Shown: positions 1 to 6,676 of the stretch, one piece after another
Position numbering within the stretch: position 1 is the first letter of the stretch
How the letters are laid out: every line of letters starts with the position of its first letter
Origin: Alphaproteobacteria bacterium
GTDB taxonomy: Bacteria > Pseudomonadota > Alphaproteobacteria > Geminicoccales > Geminicoccaceae
Reading direction: 5' to 3'
DNA length: 9,304 nucleotides
Assembly (NCBI GenBank): GCA_026984595.1
Contig: JALSRW010000445.1
Span: forward strand, 1-9,304
Position numbers and translations under genes: made by a program
The notes under the pieces: model-generated
Told to the model about the DNA's origin: nothing
Database searches by the model: none
What the model saw: only the letters and a program-made list of their open reading frames with translations

Positions 1-1
1 C

Positions 2-1315
2 AACAAGGTCGAGTTCTTCAACGAGTATTTCGCCCTCGATCTGCTGATGGACGAGGAAGGGGCGTGTCGCGGGGCCGTCGCCATGTGCATCGAGGACGGC
101 AGCATGCACCGCTTCCATGCACATCTGACCTGTCTCGCGACCGGTGGCTACGGCCGGGTCTATTTCTCCTGCACCTCGGCCCATACCTGCACCGGCGACG
201 GCAACGCCATGATCCTGCGCGCCGGGCTGCCGCTCCAGGACATGGAATTCGTGCAGTTCCATCCGACCGGCGTCTACGGGGCGGGCTGCCTGATCACCGA
301 GGGAGTGCGCGGGGAAGGCGGCTATCTGACCAATGCCGAGGGGGAGCGCTTCATGGAGCGCTACGCCCCGACCGCCAAGGATCTGGCCTCGCGCGACGTG
401 GTCAGCCGGGCGATGACCATCGAGATCAACGAGGGGCGCGGCTGCGGCCCCGACAAGGATTACATCGAGCTCCATCTGGAGCATCTCGATCCCGAGATGA
501 TCCACGAGCGGCTGCCGGGGATCGCCGAGACGGCACGCATCTTCGCCGGCGTCGACGTCACCAGGGAGCCGATCCCGGTGGTGCCCACCGCCCACTACAA
601 CATGGGCGGCATTCCCAGCAACTGGCGCACCGAAGTGGTGGCGCTCAGGAACGGCGATCCCGATGCCGTGGTGCCGGGGCTGATGGCCGTCGGCGAAGCC
701 GCCTGCACCTCGGTCCACGGCGCCAACCGCCTCGGCGGCAATTCCTTGATCGACCTCGTGGTCTTCGGCCGCGCCGCCGCCCATCACGCGGTCGAGACCG
801 TCCGCCCCGGCGCCCCCCACAAGCAGCTTCCCGCGGATGCCGGCGAGCAGGCCGTCGCCCGCGTCGATCGCCTGCTCCATGCCCGGGGTTCGAGCCGCGT
901 CGGGGAGATCCGTCTCGCCATGCAGCGGACCATGCAGCGCTACGCCGGCGTGTTCCGCGAGGCGGGAACGCTCGAGGAGGGCTGCCGCAAGCTCGAGGAG
1001 GTGGCGAAGAGTCTCGCCGAGATCCGGCTCGAAGACCGTTCCCGGGTGTGGAACACCGACCTCATCGAGGCGCTGGAGCTCGAAAATCTCATGCTGCAGG
1101 CGGTGGCGACCATCAACTCCGCCCTCTATCGCACCGAATCGCGCGGCGCCCACGCCCGCGACGACTACCCCGAGCGGGACGACGAGAACTGGCTCAAGCA
1201 TACGCTCTGCTGGGTGGATGCCGATCATCGGCCGCGTCTCGACACCCGACCGGTGCATCTGCACACGCTGAGCAACGAGGTCGAACCCTTCCCGCCGCAA
1301 AAGCGGGTCTACTGA
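2..1315 (+). CDS. sdhA: Succinate dehydrogenase flavoprotein subunit, 5'-truncated by the window edge
   Basis: The frame is open from base 2 with no start codon, leaving 437 residues. The family is usually near 600, so roughly the first 160 residues, including the FAD-attaching His region, lie off-window. SdhA oxidises succinate to fumarate on the cytoplasmic face of complex II and passes electrons through FAD to SdhB. Visible active-site motifs are HPTGVYGAGCLITEGVRGEGG-type substrate-loop residues (His codon 260-262), the catalytic Arg in LASRDVVSR (392-394), the His of TAHYNMGGI (593-595) and the Arg of HGANRLGGNSL (728-730). The C-terminal helical region ends in an arginine/tyrosine-rich tail typical of SdhA. 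sdhB follows after 33 bases, so both belong to one operon with sdhC/sdhD presumably upstream. Fumarate reductase flavoproteins are related, but the alphaproteobacterial SdhB next door favours Sdh. Confidence 0.97.
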   Translation, partial: NKVEFFNEYFALDLLMDEEGACRGAVAMCIEDGSMHRFHAHLTCLATGGYGRVYFSCTSAHTCTGDGNAMILRAGLPLQDMEFVQFHPTGVYGAGCLITEGVRGEGGYLTNAEGERFMERYAPTAKDLASRDVVSRAMTIEINEGRGCGPDKDYIELHLEHLDPEMIHERLPGIAETARIFAGVDVTREPIPVVPTAHYNMGGIPSNWRTEVVALRNGDPDAVVPGLMAVGEAACTSVHGANRLGGNSLIDLVVFGRAAAHHAVETVRPGAPHKQLPADAGEQAVARVDRLLHARGSSRVGEIRLAMQRTMQRYAGVFREAGTLEEGCRKLEEVAKSLAEIRLEDRSRVWNTDLIEALELENLMLQAVATINSALYRTESRGAHARDDYPERDDENWLKHTLCWVDADHRPRLDTRPVHLHTLSNEVEPFPPQKRVY

Positions 1316-1348
1316 CACACGCGGTCGAAAGCAGAGGATCTTCAACCG

Positions 1349-2131
1349 ATGGTCGAATTCTCCCTTCCCAGCAATTCCCGCGTCCAGCCCGGCAAGACCT
1401 GGCCGGCCAAGCCGGGCGCCAAGCGGCCGAAGAAGTTCCAGATCTATCGGTACGATCCCGATACCGGCGCCAACCCGCGCATCGACACCTACGAGATCGA
1501 CCTCGCGGAATGCGGACCGATGGTTCTCGACGCGCTGATCAAGATCAAGAGCGAGGTCGACAGCACGCTCACGTTCCGCCGCTCCTGCCGCGAGGGGGTA
1601 TGCGGCTCCTGCGCCATGAACATGGGCGGCCACAACGGCCTCGCCTGCATCAAGGCGATCGAGGAGGTGCCGGGCGAGGCGGTGACCGTCTACCCGCTGC
1701 CGCACATGACCGTGATCAAGGATCTGGTCACCGATTTCGAACCCTTCTGGGCGCAGTACGAGTCGATCTCCCCCTGGATTCAGACCCGGTCGCCGGTGCC
1801 GGAGAAGGAGTATCGGCAGAGCCCCGAGGAACGCTCCCGGCTCGACGGGCTGTGGGAATGCATCCTCTGCGCCTGCTGTTCCACGAGCTGCCCGTCCTAC
1901 TGGTGGAACGGGGACAAGTATCTGGGGCCGGCGGTGCTTCTCCAGTCCTATCGGTGGATCGTCGACAGCCGCGACGAAGCTACCGGCGCCCGCCTCGACG
2001 ATCTCGAGGATCCCTTCAAGCTCTACCGCTGCCACACCATCATGAACTGCACCAACACCTGCCCCAAGGGCCTCAACCCGGCCAAGGCCATTGCCGAGAT
2101 CAAGAAGAAGATCGTCGAACGCAGCCTCTGA
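1349..2131 (+). CDS. sdhB: Succinate dehydrogenase iron-sulfur subunit
   Basis: This complete 260-residue protein carries electrons from SdhA FAD to ubiquinone. The N-terminal ferredoxin domain binds a [2Fe-2S] cluster through C80, C85, C88 and C100 (CREGVCGSC followed by GLAC). The C-terminal domain has the two classical cysteine groups CILCACCSTSCP (171-182) and CHTIMNCTNTCP (228-239). By alignment with E. coli SdhB, C171/C174/C177/C238 bind [4Fe-4S] and C181/C228/C234 bind [3Fe-4S]. W186 and H229 match the ubiquinone-site Trp and His. The 25-30 residue lysine/proline-rich N-terminal extension before the ferredoxin fold is usual in alphaproteobacteria. The ATG is preceded by GAGGAT about nine bases upstream. 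It is the last gene of the sdh operon, because a gap with a terminator follows. Confidence 0.98.
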   Translation: MVEFSLPSNSRVQPGKTWPAKPGAKRPKKFQIYRYDPDTGANPRIDTYEIDLAECGPMVLDALIKIKSEVDSTLTFRRSCREGVCGSCAMNMGGHNGLACIKAIEEVPGEAVTVYPLPHMTVIKDLVTDFEPFWAQYESISPWIQTRSPVPEKEYRQSPEERSRLDGLWECILCACCSTSCPSYWWNGDKYLGPAVLLQSYRWIVDSRDEATGARLDDLEDPFKLYRCHTIMNCTNTCPKGLNPAKAIAEIKKKIVERSL

Positions 2132-2183
2132 GAAGGAGGGGAAAAGCCTGCGTCGCCCGCTGCACGGTCGGCGGCCGACGACT

Positions 2184-2203
2184 GCCCGGCACTCCTCCCG
2201 GGC
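2184..2203 (+). terminator. GC hairpin after sdhB, possible weak terminator or mRNA 3'-end stabiliser
   Basis: A perfect six-base-pair stem, GCCCGG with CCGGGC, encloses an eight-base loop 52 bases after the sdhB stop. No T tract follows, so it is not a standard intrinsic terminator. It could mark or protect the 3' end of the sdh transcript. The nearest proper terminator is at 2345-2373. Confidence 0.3.
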
Positions 2204-2256
2204 TGAGGCAATAGCGGTCGAGTAAACTCATAGTTGAGAGCGCGCCTTGATTATCC

Positions 2257-2269
2257 GGCACTTTTGCCT
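2257..2269. repeat. 13-base intergenic repeat, copy 1 (GGCACTTTTGCCT)
   Basis: A GGCA-N4-TGCC dyad with an identical 13-base copy at 7791-7803, also intergenic. Here it abuts the -35 of the candidate promoter at 2269-2297. It could be an operator, but two copies are weak evidence. Confidence 0.3.
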
Positions 2270-2297
2270 TGGCTGGTGTTCCGGAAACGTGTATTAG
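2269..2297 (+). promoter_or_regulatory. Candidate sigma70-type promoter
   Basis: A -35-like TTGGCT (2269-2274) is separated by exactly 17 bases from a -10-like TATTAG (2292-2297). Transcription would begin near 2304-2306. The next signal downstream is the intrinsic terminator at 2345-2373, so this promoter would make either a short RNA of about 70 nt or an attenuated leader for the downstream gene. The match is moderate, and the last -10 base is off consensus. Confidence 0.4.
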
Positions 2298-2304
2298 GGA
2301 GCTC

Positions 2305-2373
2305 ATAAGAGGCGCAAGCCCACACACGCAGGTCCGATCTCGAGAGGAGGCGTGAAAGCGCCTCCTGTTTTTT
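2305..2373 (+). ncRNA. Possible short non-coding RNA or attenuated leader
   Basis: The interval between the promoter candidate and the terminator would give an RNA of about 69 nt. Its 5' part has a tiny GGC-GCAA-GCC tetraloop hairpin (near 2311-2320). A mostly unpaired CACACACGCAGG-type stretch comes next, then the terminator hairpin. The terminator stem carries AGGAGG on one arm and CCTCCT, an anti-Shine-Dalgarno sequence, on the other. I do not recognise a known RNA family. It may instead be simply the end of a longer sdh transcript. Confidence 0.3.
2345..2373 (+). terminator. Strong intrinsic (Rho-independent) terminator
   Basis: A perfect eight-base-pair stem, AGGAGGCG (2345-2352) with CGCCTCCT (2359-2366), closes a six-base loop. 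One G and then six T residues (2368-2373) follow. This is the clearest terminator in the window. It ends either the sdh operon, 214 bases after the sdhB stop, or a short RNA started at about 2305. It also isolates the downstream gene from read-through. Confidence 0.85.
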
Positions 2374-2507
2374 CGCCCTCCCCCGACTTCGACTTCCCGC
2401 ACCCGCCGACCCTTGCGGCACCGACCGCTCTTGACCGGCGGCCGGCTTTTCCTGTTCCCTCCCGGCAGGCGCATTGCCACTGGGGGGGCGAAGGGGGAGA
2501 GAAGGCC

Positions 2508-3809
2508 ATGAGCCTCGGGGAACGCCTCGAAGCGCGGGCGCGGGAAGGCCGCCCGGTACGCGTCGCGGTGATCGGCTGCGGCAAATTCGCGACCATGTTC
2601 CTGGCCCAGGCCCGGTGCACGCCGGGGATGGAGATCGCGGTCGTCGCCGATCTCGATCCGGCTCGGGCAGGACGCAATCTGGAGGCGGCCGGCTGGACCG
2701 CCGGGGAGCTCGCGCGGCTGCCGATCCTCACCGATGCCGAGAAGGCCCTGGACCGGCCCGGGCTCGAGCTTATGGTCGAAGCCACCGGCGATCCCCTCGC
2801 CGGAACCCGCCATGCGCTCCTGGCCATCGAACGCGGTCTGCATGTGGTGATGGTCAATGTCGAGGCCGACGTGCTCTGCGGACCGGCCGTCGCCCGCCGC
2901 GCCCGCGCCGCCGGGCGGGTCTACAGTCTCGCCTACGGCGACCAGCCGGCGCTCGTCTGCGAACTGGTCGACTGGGCCAGAAGCTGCGGCTTCCCGGTGG
3001 TCGCGGCCGGCAAGGGCACCAAGTATCTGCCCGCCTATCACGCCTCCACCCCGGACACCGTCTGGCAGCATTACGGGATCACCGCCGAGCATGCCGCCGC
3101 TTCGGGGATGAACTCGAAGATGTTCAACTCCTTCCTCGACGGCACCAAATCGGCGATCGAGATGGCGGCGGTGGCCAATGCCACCGGGCTGGCGGTGCCT
3201 TCCGACGGGCTCGGCTTTCCCCCGGCCGGCACCGGCGATCTGGCGACGGTGCTGCGCCCGCGCGAGGAAGGCGGCTGCCTCGAGGGCCGGGGCATGGTCG
3301 AGGTGGTGTCCTCTCTGCAGCGTGACGGCAGCCCGGTGGCGGGCGATCTCCGCTGGGGTGTCTATGTGGTGATCGAGGCGCCGGGCGCCTACACCGCCCG
3401 CTGCTTTCGCGACTATGGCATGGTGACCGATCCGAGCGGCCGCTACACCAGTCTCTGGCGGCCCTATCACCTGATCGGGCTCGAGCTCGGCATCAGCGTC
3501 GCCCGGGCCGTGCTCGACGGCGAAGCCACCGGTACCGCCTGCGGCTGGCGCGGCGATGTGGCGGCCTGCGCGAAGCGCGATCTGGCCGCCGGCGAGACCC
3601 TTGACGGCGAGGGCGGCTACCGCGTCTGGGGCCGGCTGGTTCCGGCGGCACGCGCCGCCCGCGAAGGGCTGCTGCCGATCGGCCTCGCCCATGGGGTGCG
3701 GCTGGTGCGGCCGGTGCGCGAAGGGACGCTGCTGACCTTCGAGGATGTCGAGACGCCGCCTTCGAGCGAGGCGCTGCGCCTTCGCGCCGAGCTCGAACCG
3801 GACGGCTGA
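2508..3809 (+). CDS. NAD(P)-binding oxidoreductase with C-terminal SAF domain, DRL-like / predicted homoserine dehydrogenase family
   Basis: This 433-residue protein opens with a Rossmann fold: VAVIGCGKFA (19-28) is the dinucleotide loop, followed by the acidic VVADLD strand end (45-50) and VEATGDPLAG (90-99). The middle part, with GKGTKYLP (168-175), MNSKMFNSFLDGTKSAIEM (201-219) and a WRPYHL segment (317-322), is the family catalytic domain. The tail, about 350-415, is SAF-like. The layout fits the COG4091 'predicted homoserine dehydrogenase' group, which includes Brucella DRL, a second type of 1-deoxy-D-xylulose 5-phosphate reductoisomerase. Other relatives act on different sugar acids or are uncharacterised, so the substrate is unknown. 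ATG 2508 is chosen because GGAG (2496-2499) lies eight bases upstream. The open frame continues up to a GTG at 2352, but that codon lies inside the terminator hairpin and encodes low-complexity Pro-rich sequence. No isoprenoid gene is adjacent. Confidence 0.7.
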   Translation: MSLGERLEARAREGRPVRVAVIGCGKFATMFLAQARCTPGMEIAVVADLDPARAGRNLEAAGWTAGELARLPILTDAEKALDRPGLELMVEATGDPLAGTRHALLAIERGLHVVMVNVEADVLCGPAVARRARAAGRVYSLAYGDQPALVCELVDWARSCGFPVVAAGKGTKYLPAYHASTPDTVWQHYGITAEHAAASGMNSKMFNSFLDGTKSAIEMAAVANATGLAVPSDGLGFPPAGTGDLATVLRPREEGGCLEGRGMVEVVSSLQRDGSPVAGDLRWGVYVVIEAPGAYTARCFRDYGMVTDPSGRYTSLWRPYHLIGLELGISVARAVLDGEATGTACGWRGDVAACAKRDLAAGETLDGEGGYRVWGRLVPAARAAREGLLPIGLAHGVRLVRPVREGTLLTFEDVETPPSSEALRLRAELEPDG

Positions 3810-3826
3810 GAACACGCGCACAGCGC

Positions 3827-3855
3827 TTGTCGCGACCGGATGCTCGGGGCATGAT
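3827..3855 (+). promoter_or_regulatory. Candidate pyrB promoter giving a leaderless or near-leaderless mRNA
   Basis: TTGTCG (3827-3832) and CATGAT (3850-3855) are separated by 17 bases in the 55-base gap before pyrB. The predicted transcription start is about 3862-3865, that is, at or within three bases of the pyrB ATG (3865). No Shine-Dalgarno sequence precedes that ATG, which fits leaderless initiation. Confidence 0.45.
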
Positions 3856-3864
3856 CCGGGCGCC

Positions 3865-4815
3865 ATGGCTGCTTCCGGCGCTCCTCCGTTCCGCCATCTG
3901 CTCGGCATCGCCCCGCTCGAAACCGGGGAGATCGAGGCCCTCCTCGACACCGCCGACGGCTTCGTCGAGCTCAACCGCAGAAGCGACAAGAAGCTCGCCC
4001 TCCTGCGCGGTCTCACGCAGATCAATCTGTTCTTCGAGAGCTCGACCCGTACCCGCACCTCCTTCGAGCTCGCCGGCAAGCGGCTCGGGGCCGATGTGGT
4101 CAACATGTCCGTGGGGGTTTCGGCCATCAAGAAGGGCGAGACCCTGATCGACACGGCGATGACCCTGAACGCCATGCATCCCGATGTGCTGGTGGTGCGC
4201 CATCACGACAGCGGTGCGGTGGCCCTGCTCGCCCGCCATGTCCGCTGTGCGGTGATCAACGCCGGGGACGGCAGCCACGAGCATCCCACCCAGGCCCTGC
4301 TGGACGCCCTCACCATCCGCCGCCGCATGGGCCGCATCCGCGATCTCACCATCGCCATCTGCGGCGATATCGCCCATTCCCGGGTGGCCCGCTCCAACAT
4401 CCTCCTGCTGACCCGGCTGGGGGCGCAGGTCCGGCTGGTGGCGCCGCCCACCCTGCTGCCCGCGGGCATGGACCGCCAGTACGGGGTGGCCGTGTTCCAC
4501 GACATGCGCGCCGGCCTCGAAGGTGCCGACATCGTCATGATGCTGCGCCTGCAGACCGAGCGCATGCAGGGCAGCTTCGTGCCCAGCCTGCGCGAGTATT
4601 TCCACCTCTACGGGCTGACCTGGGAGAAGCTCGAGACCGCCCGTTCCGACGCCCTGATCATGCATCCGGGGCCGATGAACCGGGGGGTGGAGATCGACGG
4701 GGTGGTGGCCGACGACATCAACCGCAGCGCCATTCTCGATCAGGTGGAAATGGGGGTGGCCGTGCGCATGGCCTGTCTCGATCACCTCACCCGCCATCTG
4801 CGGGCCGCCCCATGA
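3865..4815 (+). CDS. pyrB: Aspartate carbamoyltransferase catalytic subunit
   Basis: This 316-residue enzyme joins carbamoyl phosphate and aspartate into N-carbamoyl-L-aspartate, the first committed step of pyrimidine synthesis. Family motifs are intact: FFESSTRTRTSFE (57-69, carbamoyl-phosphate loop), the 80s-loop lysines in SAIKKGET (87-94), HPTQALLD (140-147), MLRLQ with the aspartate-binding Arg (R228) and HPGPMNRG (267-274). The length is normal. The frame is open upstream into the previous gene, but ATG 3865 gives the usual short N-terminus before the first helix, and no better-supported start exists. The stop overlaps the next start in ATGA, so it is translationally coupled to a pyrC-like gene. 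That arrangement suggests a dodecameric PyrB/PyrC' holoenzyme as known in Pseudomonas. No pyrI is visible. Confidence 0.97.
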   Translation: MAASGAPPFRHLLGIAPLETGEIEALLDTADGFVELNRRSDKKLALLRGLTQINLFFESSTRTRTSFELAGKRLGADVVNMSVGVSAIKKGETLIDTAMTLNAMHPDVLVVRHHDSGAVALLARHVRCAVINAGDGSHEHPTQALLDALTIRRRMGRIRDLTIAICGDIAHSRVARSNILLLTRLGAQVRLVAPPTLLPAGMDRQYGVAVFHDMRAGLEGADIVMMLRLQTERMQGSFVPSLREYFHLYGLTWEKLETARSDALIMHPGPMNRGVEIDGVVADDINRSAILDQVEMGVAVRMACLDHLTRHLRAAP

Positions 4816-6116
4816 GCCGGCCGCTGGCCCTGCTCGGCTGCCGGCTGCTCGATCCGGAAAGCGGCTTGGATCGGGTCGGCGGGCTTCTCGTGCGCGACGG
4901 GCGGATCGCCGATCTCGGACCGCATCTGCGTGCCGGCGAGCTGGGTCCGGAGGTCGAGGAGATCGACGCCACCGGTCTCTGCCTGGCTCCCGGCCTCGTC
5001 GACATGCGGGTGCAGCTCGGCGAGCCCGGGGCCGAGCACAAGGAGCGCATCGACAGTGCGGTGGCGGCTGCCGCCGCCGGCGGCATCACCAGTCTCGCCG
5101 CATTGCCGGACACCAGCCCGCCGCTCGACGATCCGGCGATGCTGGAGTTCGTCGCCCGCCGCGCGCGCAAGCTCAAATCGGTGAAGGTCCATCCCTGTGC
5201 CTGCCTGACCCGCGGCGCGGAGGGCCGGCAGCTCGCCGAGATGGGGTTGCTGCGGGAGGCCGGCGCGGTGGCCTTCACCGATGGCTGCCGCGCGGTCGCC
5301 GATGCCCGGGTGATGCTGCGGGCGCTGTCCTATGCCACCGCCTTCGACGCGCTGGTGATCCAGCATCCCGAGGAGCCGGCTCTAGCCGCCGGCGGCGCCA
5401 TGCACGAGGGACCGGTGGCCACCCGTCTCGGCCTTCCCGGCATCCCCGCCTGCGCCGAAGTAATCATGATCGAGCGCGACCTGCGCCTGGTGGAGGCGAC
5501 CGGCGCACGCTACCATGTCGCCCATCTGTCGACCGCGGCGGCGGTGGAGGTGGTGCGCCGGGCCAAGGCACGGGGTCTGCCGGTGAGCGCCGAGGTGAGC
5601 CCGCATCACCTGCTGCTCACCGAAGCCGAGGTCGAGGGCTATCGCACCTATGCCAAGGTATCGCCGCCGCTCAGAACGGAAGAGGATCGCGAAGCGCTGA
5701 TCGAGGCACTCGCCGAGGGTACCATCGACGTAGTGGCCAGCGATCACGCGCCGCAGGACCAGGAGAGCAAGCGGGTGCCCTTCGCTCAGGCCGCCTTCGG
5801 CGTGGTCGGCCTCGAGACCCTGCTCGCCGCCTGCCTCCAACTCTGGCACGACGGTCGCATCGATCTGCTCCGCCTGCTCGCCGCCCTCACCGTGCGCCCG
5901 GCCTCCCTGCTCGGCATCGAAGGCGGGCGGCTGGCGGTGGGTGCCCCGGCCGATCTGGTGCTGTTCGATGCCGGCTTGCGCTGGACGGTGACCGAGGCCG
6001 GGCTGCGTTCGCTTTCCAAGAACACCGCCTTCGAGGGGCGGGAGTTCCGCGGGCGGGTGGTGCGCACCCTGGTGGACGGGCGCACCGTCTTCTCCCTCGG
6101 TGACGGGGCTACTTGA
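4812..6116 (+). CDS. pyrC: Dihydroorotase-like protein lacking the metal-binding HxH (PyrC' type, probably non-catalytic ATCase subunit)
   Basis: This 434-residue amidohydrolase-fold protein starts in an ATGA overlap with pyrB and has no Shine-Dalgarno of its own, so translation is probably coupled. It is clearly of the type I dihydroorotase family: PGLVDM (60-65), ALPDTSPPLDD (97-107), HLST (238-241), VSPHHLLL (262-269) and ASDHAPQ (309-315). Catalytic positions are altered. The usual DxHxHxR reads D64-M-R66-V-Q68-L-G70, so both metal-binding His and the substrate Arg are lost. The substrate Asn of MPNT is D100, AFTDDG is reduced to FTDG (155-158), and SDHAPH ends in Gln. Several other ligands (H185, H238, D311) remain. 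This matches the PyrC'/PyrX proteins that scaffold PyrB in Pseudomonas-type ATCase, while true dihydroorotase activity comes from another gene. Annotation as an active PyrC would be doubtful. The 3' end overlaps the convergent uspA by eight bases. Confidence 0.93.
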   Translation: MSRPLALLGCRLLDPESGLDRVGGLLVRDGRIADLGPHLRAGELGPEVEEIDATGLCLAPGLVDMRVQLGEPGAEHKERIDSAVAAAAAGGITSLAALPDTSPPLDDPAMLEFVARRARKLKSVKVHPCACLTRGAEGRQLAEMGLLREAGAVAFTDGCRAVADARVMLRALSYATAFDALVIQHPEEPALAAGGAMHEGPVATRLGLPGIPACAEVIMIERDLRLVEATGARYHVAHLSTAAAVEVVRRAKARGLPVSAEVSPHHLLLTEAEVEGYRTYAKVSPPLRTEEDREALIEALAEGTIDVVASDHAPQDQESKRVPFAQAAFGVVGLETLLAACLQLWHDGRIDLLRLLAALTVRPASLLGIEGGRLAVGAPADLVLFDAGLRWTVTEAGLRSLSKNTAFEGREFRGRVVRTLVDGRTVFSLGDGAT

Positions 6117-6609
6117 CCACCGTCACCGGACATCCGGCGAGCTGGATGACCTTGTGCGAGACGCTGCCGAGCAGGAGCGCGCCGAGATCTCCCATGCCGC
6201 GGGTGCCCATGACGATGAGATCGGCGGAGACCCGTTCGGCCTCTTCGAGGAGGGCGTCGGCCGGCTCGCCGGTGAGGGCCATCTTGGAGATCCGGCGCGC
6301 CCCCGCCTCCTGGGCGACGAGTTCGGCGTCGGCCATGATCTTGTCGCCCAGGGCGGCGATGATCTTGGCGTCCAGATCGTCCTCGGGGGCCGTCGACAGG
6401 ATCCCCGGGCCGAGCGGTCTGGGCGGCTCCGGCTCGACCAGATGCTCGATCTCGGCCATACGCCGCAGGGGTTCCGGGATCTTCCGGTTGACCAGCACAT
6501 GGGCGATCACCAGCTCGGCCTCGTAACGGCCGGCGAGATCGCCGGCGAACCGCGCCGCCTTCTTGGCATGCTCGGAGCCGTCGACGGCCACCAGAATGGT
6601 CTTCAGCAT
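6109..6609 (-). CDS. Universal stress protein, UspA family, ATP-binding type
   Basis: This single-domain Usp has 166 residues. It begins ILVAVDGSEHA (5-15), with the nucleotide-contacting Asp at D10. The C-terminal half carries VMGTRGMGDLGALLLGS (133-149), an exact G-x2-G-x9-G-S ATP-binding signature, and ends CPVTVVK, as Usp domains do. It is slightly longer than the common 140-150 residues because of a Pro/Glu-rich insertion at about 47-80. Such proteins bind ATP and often respond to stress or stasis, but no specific role can be read here. The start is well supported: GGAGG (plus-strand CCTCC 6616-6620) sits six bases before the ATG. It is 67 bases downstream of dsbB on the same strand, with no terminator between, so it could be co-transcribed. 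No good promoter of its own was seen. Confidence 0.95.
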   Translation of the reverse strand: MLKTILVAVDGSEHAKKAARFAGDLAGRYEAELVIAHVLVNRKIPEPLRRMAEIEHLVEPEPPRPLGPGILSTAPEDDLDAKIIAALGDKIMADAELVAQEAGARRISKMALTGEPADALLEEAERVSADLIVMGTRGMGDLGALLLGSVSHKVIQLAGCPVTVVK

Positions 6610-6676
6610 CGCGTTCCTCCCCGATAGAGGCCGGTTGCAGTCCGATTACTCCCCGAACCTAGCACGTTCGCGGCGA

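Larger units (their letters stand above)
2132..2507. other. Intergenic region between sdhB and the DRL-like gene
   Basis: These 376 bases hold no convincing protein gene on either strand. In order they contain a GC hairpin just after sdhB (2184-2203), a 13-base partial dyad (2257-2269), a sigma70-like promoter candidate (2269-2297), a strong intrinsic terminator (2345-2373) and a pyrimidine-rich stretch. The region ends with the ribosome-binding site of the next gene, GGAG at 2496-2499. I recognised no tRNA, SRP RNA, 6S RNA or known riboswitch core. Confidence 0.7.

Noticed and set aside
64..2214. A 716-codon open frame on the plus strand across sdhA and sdhB
   Set aside because: It is the out-of-frame shadow of two recognisable genes; its product is Arg/Gly-rich low complexity with no domain, as expected in GC-rich DNA.
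2257..2269. A sigma54 (-24/-12) promoter read from GGCAC...TTGC
   Set aside because: The GG-to-GC spacing is seven bases between the doublets instead of ten, and no enhancer-type site or sigma54 regulator is visible.
2431..2459. A promoter for the DRL-like gene from TTGACC at 2431-2436
   Set aside because: The -35 is good, but the sequence 16-18 bases downstream (around GTTCCC) has no acceptable -10. The gene must have a promoter, but I cannot place it.
2352..2507. An upstream GTG start adding 52 residues to the DRL-like protein
   Set aside because: The GTG sits inside the terminator hairpin only about one base from AGGAGG, and the extension is Pro-rich without family similarity; ATG 2508 has a well-spaced GGAG.
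2132..2507. A 6S RNA or SRP (4.5S) RNA in the long gap, prompted by GTTCCGGAAAC
   Set aside because: The SRP-type apical loop sequence and the long 6S closing stem with a central bubble could not be found.
2100..4175. A 691-codon open frame on the minus strand
   Set aside because: It runs antisense through the intergenic terminator, the DRL-like gene and pyrB. The composition is His/Gly/Ala-rich with no recognisable motif.
3493..4797. A 434-codon His-rich open frame on the minus strand
   Set aside because: It lies antisense to pyrB and the end of the DRL-like gene. The apparent histidine richness reflects antisense reading of common codons.
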